Assembly (NCBI RefSeq): GCF_015182285.1
Contig: NZ_PRDM01000002.1
Span: forward strand, 744,001-808,000
Direction of reading: 5' to 3'
Length of the DNA stretch: 64,000 nucleotides
DNA from: Flavobacterium hungaricum
Lineage (GTDB): Bacteria > Bacteroidota > Bacteroidia > Flavobacteriales > Flavobacteriaceae
Shown: positions 28,009 to 37,900 of the stretch, one piece after another
How the letters are laid out: every line of letters begins with the position of its first letter
Position numbering within the stretch: position 1 is the stretch's first letter
Made by a program: the position numbers and the translations under genes
Notes under the pieces: model-generated
The model's database searches: none
Seen by the model: the letters and a program-made list of their open reading frames with translations, nothing else
What the model was told of the DNA's origin: nothing

Positions 28009-28100
28009 GTTTTAGAAAAATTACAAATGAGAAATAAAAAGGTCAATATATTTTCTAAGTATTGAATTTGTTATTTGGATTTTAATTTAAAATTTATCTG

Positions 28101-28131
28101 TTTTACAAACTGATTAGTTTCTATATCTTTG
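28101..28131 (+). promoter_or_regulatory. Promoter of ruvB, apparently leaderless
   Basis: TATCTTTG at 28124-28131 is an exact -7 box, with TTTTAC at 28101-28106 as -33-like element (17-nt spacer). Only four bases separate the -7 box from the ATG at 28136, so transcription would start at or about the start codon. Confidence 0.6.
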
Positions 28132-28135
28132 TAAA

Positions 28136-29158
28136 ATGAATGAGAATTTAGATCCCACTACAAAAGGTTACAATTCTGAAGAATTTGATCTTGAGAAGAA
28201 ATTACGTCCGCTGTCCTTTGATGACTTTGCAGGACAAGATCAGGTTTTAGAAAATTTAAAAGTATTTGTTGCGGCGGCTAACCAAAGAGGTGAAGCTCTT
28301 GACCATGCCTTATTTCATGGACCTCCTGGTCTTGGTAAAACAACACTTGCAAATATTTTGGCTAATGAACTTGAAGTGGGTATTAAAATTACTTCTGGTC
28401 CTGTTTTGGATAAACCGGGTGATTTAGCCGGATTGCTTACAAATCTTGATGAAAGAGATGTTTTGTTTATTGATGAGATTCACCGTTTAAGCCCTGTTGT
28501 TGAAGAGTACTTATATTCGGCAATGGAGGATTTTAAAATCGATATTATGATCGAATCGGGACCAAATGCAAGAACAGTTCAGATTAATTTAAATCCTTTT
28601 ACATTGATTGGAGCCACAACTCGGTCGGGACTTTTAACTGCTCCGATGCGTGCTCGTTTTGGTATTTCTTCCAGACTCCAATATTATACTACAGAACTTT
28701 TGACAACAATTGTCGAACGAAGTGCTTCTATTTTAAAAATGCCAATTGATTTGGAAGCCGCAATTGAAATTGCAGGAAGAAGTCGTGGAACACCGCGTAT
28801 TGCGAATGCTCTTTTACGAAGAGTTCGTGATTTTGCCCAGATCAAAGGAAACGGAAGAATTGATATTGAAATTTCAAGATATGCACTCAAAGCATTAAAT
28901 GTTGACGCACATGGTTTGGATGAAATGGATAATAAAATCTTGCTGACCATTATTAATAAGTTCAAAGGAGGTCCAGTCGGGCTGTCTACTTTAGCGACTG
29001 CAGTTTCTGAAAGCAGCGAAACGATTGAAGAAGTTTACGAGCCATTTTTAATTCAGGAAGGATTTATTATGCGTACTCCAAGAGGACGTGAAGTTACCGA
29101 TAAAGCTTATAAACATTTAGGAAAGATAAACACTAATATTCAAGGAGGTTTATTTTAA
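28136..29158 (+). CDS. ruvB: Holliday junction branch migration DNA helicase RuvB
   Basis: 340 residues, the usual length. Walker A GPPGLGKT (62-69), Walker B DEIH (113-116), sensor and arginine-finger region GATTRSG (159-165) and a C-terminal winged-helix domain ([16 protein letters not shown]). RuvB hexamers drive branch migration with RuvA, whose gene lies at 46100-46681 in this window rather than beside it. The cytochrome P450 gene follows after 5 nt and queG overlaps that gene, so the three are probably cotranscribed. Confidence 0.98.
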   Translation: MNENLDPTTKGYNSEEFDLEKKLRPLSFDDFAGQDQVLENLKVFVAAANQRGEALDHALFHGPPGLGKTTLANILANELEVGIKITSGPVLDKPGDLAGLLTNLDERDVLFIDEIHRLSPVVEEYLYSAMEDFKIDIMIESGPNARTVQINLNPFTLIGATTRSGLLTAPMRARFGISSRLQYYTTELLTTIVERSASILKMPIDLEAAIEIAGRSRGTPRIANALLRRVRDFAQIKGNGRIDIEISRYALKALNVDAHGLDEMDNKILLTIINKFKGGPVGLSTLATAVSESSETIEEVYEPFLIQEGFIMRTPRGREVTDKAYKHLGKINTNIQGGLF

Positions 29159-29163
29159 TTGTT

Positions 29164-30510
29164 ATGTCCAATAATGTAAAATATACTTACCCTGATAAAT
29201 TATCGATAATCCGATTTTTTAGGGATGCCGAAGGTGTTCGTAGAAATCCGATTCCGTTTCATAAAAGATATTTTGAAAAACTAGGAGATTCTTTTTCTAT
29301 TCGAATTGGTCTTTCAAAATATATTATTTTGTCCAGAGACAACGAAATTGCGCAGTACATTTTGGTTAAAAATCAAAAGAACTATAATAAGTCAAAATTC
29401 CAATCGATTTATCTTTCTAAATATTTGGGTAATGGACTCTTGACTAGTGATGGCGATTTCTGGCTTAAGCAGCGACGTCTTATTCAGCCTGCTTTTCATA
29501 AACAAAAAATGAATTTGCTGGTAGCAAACATTAATAAAACAATTACTGCTGAAATTGATAATTTGGAAGTAGGAAAAACGCTGGATGTTTTTCCAGCCAT
29601 GAGTCAATTGGCTTTTAATGTAGTAGCAAAATCGTTATTTGAACTCTCTATTTCGGAAGAGAAATTAAATAGAATAAAATTTATTATTGAAGAAGTCCAG
29701 AGGTTTTTGGTTAAAGAAATCAGGCTTCCGCATAAAGCATTATGGTTTTCTGTTAGCGGTCAGGTAAAAAAACACTTAAAATTAGCAGCAGAAAATGACT
29801 CCATTATTCAGGAAATAATTGAAGATAGAAATTCGTCGAAAGAAGAATTTAATGATTTACTGAACATGCTTATGGAAACTCGTTATGAGGATACCGGTGA
29901 AGGCATGTCAATAAAACAATTAATAGATGAAATTAAAGTTTTGTTTATTGCAGGCCATGAAACTACGGCAAATGCATTGACTTTTACACTTCATCTATTA
30001 GGTCGAAATCAAGATGTTCAACAAAAAATTTACGAAGAGATAACTGCAGCAGAAGCAGCAACAGATGATATTGTAGAACAGCTTCAAAGAATGATTTATA
30101 TGACAGCTGTTTTGAATGAATCGATGCGTTTATATCCTCCGGCATGGATTACAGACAGGCAGAATGTTGAAGACGATTCTTTGTCTCAATTTAATATTAA
30201 AAAAGGAACATTGATCGGAATTTCATTTTTTGAATTGCATCGAAATCCTAAATATTGGAGTAATCCTGATGAATTTATTCCAGAACGATTTTTAGGCGAT
30301 CAAAAAAAACTCTCAATGCCTTATTTTTACCCTTTTGGTGCTGGGCCAAGAATGTGTATTGGTGCCGGCTTTGCTATGTACGAAATGTGTCTGGCTATTT
30401 CTCAGATTGTAAAACGATACCAAATTAAAGCCGAAAATTCGGTAATTGATTTCAATCCTTTGGTGACATTAAAACCCGTGAATGTAGAAGTTTCATTTTC
30501 TAAGAGATGA
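29164..30510 (+). CDS. Cytochrome P450
   Basis: 448 residues, without signal peptide or membrane anchor. Family motifs: I-helix AGHETTAN (263-270), ExxR in [11 protein letters not shown], the PERF motif (IPERFLG), and the heme loop [10 protein letters not shown] with the thiolate Cys398. It is a soluble bacterial class P450 resembling fatty-acid or CYP102-like sequences in the I-helix and heme loop, but it has no fused reductase. A monooxygenase reaction is expected; substrate and redox partner are unknown. It sits 5 nt after ruvB and overlaps queG by 4 nt (ATGA). Confidence 0.95.
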   Translation: MSNNVKYTYPDKLSIIRFFRDAEGVRRNPIPFHKRYFEKLGDSFSIRIGLSKYIILSRDNEIAQYILVKNQKNYNKSKFQSIYLSKYLGNGLLTSDGDFWLKQRRLIQPAFHKQKMNLLVANINKTITAEIDNLEVGKTLDVFPAMSQLAFNVVAKSLFELSISEEKLNRIKFIIEEVQRFLVKEIRLPHKALWFSVSGQVKKHLKLAAENDSIIQEIIEDRNSSKEEFNDLLNMLMETRYEDTGEGMSIKQLIDEIKVLFIAGHETTANALTFTLHLLGRNQDVQQKIYEEITAAEAATDDIVEQLQRMIYMTAVLNESMRLYPPAWITDRQNVEDDSLSQFNIKKGTLIGISFFELHRNPKYWSNPDEFIPERFLGDQKKLSMPYFYPFGAGPRMCIGAGFAMYEMCLAISQIVKRYQIKAENSVIDFNPLVTLKPVNVEVSFSKR

Positions 30511-31433
30511 GTATCAATTCAAAAGAAATATATTCTAAGTTTATAAAAGAAGAAGCTAAAAGACTTGGTTTTTTATCTTGCGGCATTTCTAAAGCTGGTT
30601 TTCTGGAACAAGAAGCACCTCGGCTGGAAAAGTGGTTAAAGAATAATCGTAACGGTCAAATGACCTATATGGAAAACCATTTTGATAAACGATTAGATCC
30701 TACATTATTGGTTGAAGATAGTAAAAGTGTAGTGTCACTTTTATTGAATTATTATCCGGACTCGTTTCAAAATGAAGAAAGTTTTAAGATATCTAAATAT
30801 GCTTACGGCCAGGATTATCATTTTGTAATTAAAGATAAATTAAAAGAATTACTGCACTCAATTCAAGAAAATATTGGGGATGTTTCGGGCCGGGCTTTTG
30901 TTGACTCTGCGCCAGTTTTGGATAAAGCATGGGCGGCTAAAAGCGGTTTGGGCTGGATTGGTAAAAACAGCAACCTAATAACTCAAAAAGTAGGTTCATT
31001 TTATTTTATAGCCGAGTTAATAATCGATTTAGATTTAGAATATGATTATGCAGTTACAGATCATTGCGGTTCTTGTACTGCCTGTCTAGATGCTTGTCCC
31101 ACACAAGCAATAGTTGCTCCGTATGTTGTTGACGGAAGCAAATGTATTTCTTATTATACCATTGAATTAAAAGAGAATATTCCTTTAGACATGCAGGGAA
31201 AATTTGATGAATGGATGTTTGGCTGTGATACCTGCCAAGATGTTTGTCCGTGGAATCGATTTTCGAAACCGCATGCAGAGCCATTATTTAGTCCTAATTC
31301 TGAATTATTATCTTTTTCAAAAAAAGATTGGGACGAAATTACTGAAGAAACTTTTAAAGTTGTTTTTAAAAATTCACCCATAAAAAGAACAAAATTTGAA
31401 GGGCTCAAAAGAAATATTGCTTTTCTAAAATAG
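30507..31433 (+). CDS. queG: Epoxyqueuosine reductase
   Basis: 308 residues. N-terminal B12-binding and reductase region includes [20 protein letters not shown] and [10 protein letters not shown]. Two Cys clusters follow, [11 protein letters not shown] plus a downstream Cys (from about residue 188) and [10 protein letters not shown] (about 238-247), for two [4Fe-4S] clusters. The protein is shorter than the longer proteobacterial form and lacks the C-terminal HEAT repeats. QueG reduces epoxyqueuosine to queuosine in tRNA wobble positions. Overlap of the start with the P450 stop suggests translational coupling. Confidence 0.95.
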   Translation: MSINSKEIYSKFIKEEAKRLGFLSCGISKAGFLEQEAPRLEKWLKNNRNGQMTYMENHFDKRLDPTLLVEDSKSVVSLLLNYYPDSFQNEESFKISKYAYGQDYHFVIKDKLKELLHSIQENIGDVSGRAFVDSAPVLDKAWAAKSGLGWIGKNSNLITQKVGSFYFIAELIIDLDLEYDYAVTDHCGSCTACLDACPTQAIVAPYVVDGSKCISYYTIELKENIPLDMQGKFDEWMFGCDTCQDVCPWNRFSKPHAEPLFSPNSELLSFSKKDWDEITEETFKVVFKNSPIKRTKFEGLKRNIAFLK

Positions 31434-31929
31434 GCTTGTTATTGTTTTGTTTATTAGATACTTATGTGTTTTGGCATAGGAAATACCTTAAATTTTAATT
31501 TCTCTTTTATTGATGTTTTTGTAGCTAAATACATAATTTATCGTATTTTGATTAATATCTAAGCTATTTCTTACTGTTTTATCGCGTATTATTTAAAATT
31601 TTAACTATTCGTATTTCTTTAACAATAGTTAAAGTGTGTTGTTTAACGTTTTTCTGTGTAGTTTATCGACTAATGTATTTAGTAATGAGGGCTTTGCATA
31701 CTTTCGCTGCTCCAAAACTACATTAATTTAACCTTGAGACAACATTGTGTCTTTGAACCTAACATGACTATGGTCCAAACGCTTCGTACTTTTTGTAAAA
31801 AGTTTACCGAGAAAACTTTTGCAATAAAAAAATCCAATCATTTAAATTTTTCGTATTTCATCATTATGACAAAAATCGTTGCGGTTTTTTGCTCATATGG
31901 CATTTCTGTTCCACAAATTCAAGCTGTCT
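31434..31929 (+). other. Gene-free region before the adhesin gene (about 500 bp)
   Basis: AT-rich DNA with no convincing gene. A possible promoter is TTTA at 31678-31681, 17 nt, TACTTTCG at 31699-31706 (two mismatches in total), which would give a leader of more than 200 nt. A short open frame at 31734-31949 has no signal, no domain and overlaps the adhesin start, so it is not called. No terminator hairpin is seen after queG. Confidence 0.4.
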
Positions 31930-34900
31930 ATGACAAACTTTACTCTTAAGGTGACTAAATTTTTTAGTCAAATTTTTTTAATTCTATTTTTACTGTTTTC
32001 GTCAGTTAGTGCTTCTGCTCAATTTTATAGCAGACATTATATTGCTCCGGCTCCATGGCAGTATTTTAATGATGCTAATGAAATTGTTATAGCAACAAAT
32101 TCTGTAAGCAGTGTTACTATTAGTGTATCAAAAAGTGACGGAACTTTAGTAACTAACTTAACGGCGGTTAAAGGTACTCCAGCAGTATACAGATTTGCAG
32201 GAACACCAAGTACAACTAAGGCATATGCTTTAAATACGGTTCTAAATGGAGCGGGATTGATTGTAAATGCCAGTGCTCCGATATCAATTAATTTACGAAA
32301 CGTTGCTTCTGATGCTTTGTCGGGTACTGATGTAGATAAAGATATTAAAGGAAATGCGGCGTTGACCAGTTTTGGAGACGCAGGATTGGGAGTGCGTTTC
32401 AGGGTAGGATATTATAGAGACGGTTCCTTAGGGAATTTTGGAAGTTATGGAGATCAGCGTCCTATTTATACTATTTTGGCAACTGCTGATAATACAACAA
32501 TAAAAATTAACAATGTAGTTACAACCACATTAAACACTGGGCAGAGCTATTTGTTTAAAGCACCAATAGGCAGCTTGGTAGAATCTTCAAATCCGATTGT
32601 GATGAATACGTCGGCTGCGATTGATACTCCAGGTGGGTGTGGTGATAGTGCGTACAATCAAATTCCACCCGAAGCGGTTTTAGGAACAGAATATTTTCTA
32701 GAAAGAGGAACAGGAAATAGTACAGCAGAACAGACTACTGTCGTAGCGACAAAAGACAACACGGCTGTTACTGTCAAAAGTTATTCTACTAGTGGAGCAG
32801 AGATGACTTCAAACACAGTAACTTTAGCTAAGGCGGGAGACTTTTATACTTTTGTGAATGGTTATAATAATACTAATTTCACGGCATCCCGTATTGTTGC
32901 AGATAAAAGAGTGGCTGTTTATTCAGGAACAGCGCAAGGTTGTGAGGTTGATATTTCGACCATTGCACCAGTATCGGAATGCGGTGGATCTAATTTTATA
33001 GAAACTGCAAAATTTAAGAGCTATAATTCAGGAACGTTAGATTATTTTGGATACATACTTCTAAGAAGTGCCACAGAAACGGTAACTGTAAACGGAAACA
33101 ATATTGCAAATATATCTGGAGTTTCGGCTCGTTATCAAATAGGTTCAACAGGATGGTATATAATTAACTTTAACAGTGTACAGATAGGAAGTCCAAATTT
33201 TCTTTCTATCGCCAGTAATGCTAAATTAACAGTTTCGATTGTACAACAGTCTGGAGGATTCTCAATGGCTGGCTTTTTCTCTAATTTTGCGGCACAGCCA
33301 GAAGATCCAACTTTAACCTATATTTCGGCGGGAGGCTGTACCAATAGCAGTGCGACACTTACAACACCATCGGGTTTTTTACCTTATCAATGGTACTATA
33401 ACGGAACAGCTATCACTGGTGCTAACTCATCAACTTATACTGCAACGAAAACCGGAGCTTATTCGGTATCTTCTACTTTGGCGTGTGGAAGTCAAACTCA
33501 GTCAAAACCTGTTAATGTAACTTTATGTACAGATTTAGGAATTACTAAAACGGTAAATATTGCAAGCCCTTGCGTAAATTCAAATGTAGAATTCACAATA
33601 ACAGCAAGCAATTTAGGAGGCAATAATGCTACTGGGGTTTCTGTAAATGATTTACTGCCGTCTGGTTATACTTATGTAAGTTCAACTGCTTCTACAGGAA
33701 CTTACAATTCGACAACCGGGGTGTGGAGTATTGGAGATTTAGAACCTGCAGCAGCAGTAACATTAAAAGTTGTTGCAACAGTAAAAGCTACAGGATCATA
33801 TAACAATACAGCCGCTTTTTCAAGTTCTTTTGTTGATAGTAATGCAGCAAATAATTCGGCTAGTGTTTCTACCACACCAAAAACGTTACCAGCTGCGCTT
33901 TCTTTGTCAGGAAGTACAATCTGTCCTCCAGCTTCTGGTGGAACAATTACATCTACAACCTCAGTTAGCGGTGTAAGTTATCAGTTATATAATTCGAGTA
34001 ACGCTGTAGTACAAACTGCAAAAAGCGGAAATGGTTCTGGACTTACTTGGTCAAATGTTCCAGCAGGAACTGGATATTATGTTGTAGCAACTAATTCAGG
34101 TCCGTGTTCTATCACGAGTAATATTGTTTCGGTTGTAACTGATACTCAAAAACCAACAATTACCTGTCCGTCCAATATTAGTAAAACAACAGATGCGAAT
34201 TCCTGTACGGCTACAGGAGTTGTTTTAGGAACTCCCGTTACAGCAGACAACTGCGGTGTTGCTTCGGTAACTAATAATGCACCGAGCAGTTACCCGATTG
34301 GAGTTACAACGGTTACTTGGACAGTTACAGATAATTCTGGAAATACTGCAACTTGTACTCAGACTGTAACAATCACAGATACTCAGAAACCGACGATTAC
34401 TTGTCCGTCAAATATTAGTAAAACAACAGATGCCAATTCGTGTATCGCTACAGGAGTTGTTTTAGGAACGCCTGTTACAGCAGACAACTGCGGTGTCGCT
34501 TCGGTAACCAATAATGCGCCGAGCACTTATCCGATTGGAGTTACAACGGTTACTTGGACAGTAACGGATAATTCTGGAAATACCCAGACATGCACACAAA
34601 CAGTAACAATTACAGATACTCAGAAACCGACGATTACTTGTCCGTCCAATATTAGCAAAACAACAGATGCCAATTCGTGTACCGCTACAGGAGTTGTTTT
34701 AGGGACACCTGTTACGGCAGACAACTGCGGTGTTGCTTCGGTAAACAATAATGCGCCGAGCAGTTACCCGATTGGAGTTACAACGGTTACTTGGACAGTA
34801 ACGGATAATTCTGGAAATACCCAGACATGCACACAAACAGTAACAATTACAGATACTCAGAAACCGACGATTACTTGTCCGTCAAATGTCAGCAAAACAA

Positions 34901-37900
34901 CAGATGCCAATTCGTGTACCGCTACAGGAGTTGTTTTAGGAACGCCTATCACAGCAGACAACTGCGGCGTTGCTTCGGTAACCAACAATGCACCGAGCAC
35001 TTATCCGATTGGAGTTACAACGGTTACTTGGACAGTAACGGATAATTCTGGAAATACCCAGACATGCACACAAACAGTAACAATTACAGATACTCAAAAA
35101 CCGACAATTAGCTGTCCTTCTAATATTACTAAAACAACAGATGCCAATTCGTGTACCGCTACAGGAGTTGTTTTAGGAACACCTGTTACAGCAGACAACT
35201 GCGGTGTTGCTTCGGTAACCAATAATGCGCCGAGCAGTTACCCGATTGGAGTTACAACGGTTACTTGGACAGTAACGGATAATTCTGGAAATACTGCAAC
35301 TTGTACTCAGACTGTAACAATTGTAGGCCCGATTAAAGCAGAAAATGATTCTGTTTCTTCATTTAATGGTATTGAAGGAGGAATAGCTATTGTAAGTGTT
35401 TTAGATAATGATTTTCTAAATTGCAGCAAAGTTTCTAATAATGATATAAATCTTTCATTGTCAACAACTCTTCCTTCAGCATTAAATTTTAATACCACAA
35501 CAGGAGCAGTTTCAGTTAATCCAGGAACACCAACAGGTACTTATACATTTAATTATTCAATATGTGAAAAAGCTAATACAGCTAACTGTAGTACAGCAGT
35601 GGTAACTATTGAAGTAGTAAACGACTTAATAGCTAATGCAGACAATTCTTTTGGAACAAAAACATCAGGAGCTTCGGAAGTAAATGTAGGGAATGTAACA
35701 AACAATGATACTTTAAATGGAGTAATTGTTACAACTTCAAATACTGATGTTACTCCTATTATTAAAGGGCCGTTAAGTATTGATGCCGATGGTAAACTTA
35801 CTCTTGCAGCTAATACTTCATCAGGAACTTATACTATTACCTATGAAATATGTGAAACAGGCGCGAATCCTTCAAACTGTAAAACTGCGACAGCAACAGT
35901 CGAAGTCAAAAATATAATTAAAGCTAACGTTGACACCATCACAGCGATCAACGGAAATATCGGAGGTACAACAATATCATTGACTGCCAACGATACTTTA
36001 AACGGAAATCCTTTCACAGTAGGGAATGGAGCAGGTCAGGTAACCTTTACTTTAATCAGCACCCTTCCGGCAGGATTGACATTAAATGCAGACAGAACCA
36101 TTACTGTGGCACCGAATACACCGGCAGGAAACTATGATGTAGAATACAGAATCTGTGATAATAATAATTCAGGAAACTGCGACACAGTAATTTCCACAGT
36201 TCCGGTAACAGCGGGTATTTTGGTTGCCAATGCAGATCCGGTTCCATCGGTTACAGGTTCAAATGCTTCTCAGACTTTAGGCACAAACGTTTTTACAAAC
36301 GACACTAAAAACGGAACAGCATTAAATCCGTCAGACGTAAATCTGACTGTTACAACAGCAGATCCAAAAGGATATTTAAGTTTAGATCCAAACGGAAATG
36401 TAGTTTTAGGGGCTAATGCACCGGCAGGAACTTACGAATTAACGTATACCATCTGTGAGAAATTAAATCCTTCAAACTGCAGTTCGAACACGGTAACTGT
36501 TACAGTAACAGCGCCGGTTATCGACGCGGTTGTGGACACCATCACAGCGATCAACGGAAATATCGGCGGCACAACAATATCCTTAACTGCCAATGATACT
36601 TTAAACGGAAATCCTTTTACAGTTGGAAATGGAGCAGGTCAGGTAACCTTTACTTTAATCAGCACCCTTCCGGCAGGATTAACATTAAATGCAGACAGAA
36701 CCATTACTGTGGCACCGAATACACCGGCAGGAAACTATGATGTAGAATACAGAATCTGCGATAATAACAACCTTTCAAACTGTGACACGGTAACTTCAAC
36801 AGTTCCGGTAACAGCGGGTATTTTGGTTGCCAATGCAGATCCGGTTCCATCGATTACAGGTTCAAATGCTTCTCAGACTTTAGGCACAAACGTTTTTACA
36901 AACGACACTAAAAACGGAACAGCATTAAATCCGTCAGATGTAAATCTGACTGTTACCACAGCAGATCCAAAAGGATTTTTGAGTTTAGATTCAAACGGAA
37001 ATGTAGTTTTAGGGGCTAATGCACCGGCAGGAACTTATGAATTAACGTATACCATCTGTGAGAAATTAAATCCTTCAAACTGCAGTTCAAACACGGTAAC
37101 TGTTACAGTAACAGCGCCGGTTATTGACGCGGTTGTGGACACCATCACAGCTATCAACGGAAATATCGGCGGCACAACAATATCCTTAACTGCCAATGAT
37201 ACTTTAAACGGAAATCCTTTTACAGTTGGAAATGGAGCAGGTCAGGTAACCTTTACTTTAATCAGCACCCTTCCAGCAGGATTAACATTAAATGCAGACA
37301 GAACCATTACTGTGGCACCGAATACCCCTGCAGGAAACTACGATGTAGAATACAGAATCTGTGAAAATAATAATTCAGGAAATTGTGATATGGTAATTTC
37401 AGTTGTGGTTGTTAATGCAGGAACATTGGTAGCGAATGAAGATGTTGTAACAACAGCAGTTGGTATTAATACACCTCAAACGTTTATTAATATTTTTACA
37501 AATGACACAAAAAATGGACAGCCTTTAGTTCCTTCAGATGTAAATCTGACCGTTACAACAGCAGATCCAAAAGGATATTTAAGTTTAGATTCAAACGGAA
37601 ATGTAGTTTTAGGAGCTAATGCACCGGCAGGAACTTACGAATTAACGTATACCATCTGCGAGAAATTAAATTCTTCAAACTGCAGTTCGAACAATGTAAA
37701 AGTAACGGTTACAGAACCAAAAATGACGGTAACTGCAGCTAGTTATTGTGCAAACAATCTTCCATATGTTAATTACAGTGTTACGCCGGATAATTTTACA
37801 ACAGCCAATTTACTAACCATAAATTGGATTGACAGCGCTAACAATGTTGTAGCGACTCAGACTAATTTACCTTTAAGCGGTACTATTTTATGGCCTGGCG

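Noticed and set aside
31734..31949. 71-residue open frame before the adhesin gene
   Set aside because: No domain, no signal peptide, overlaps the adhesin start and lies in what is probably its leader; taken as chance.
34141..35325. Regular direct repeats that could suggest a CRISPR array
   Set aside because: The units are 237 bp, in frame and coding, with no short spacers between them.
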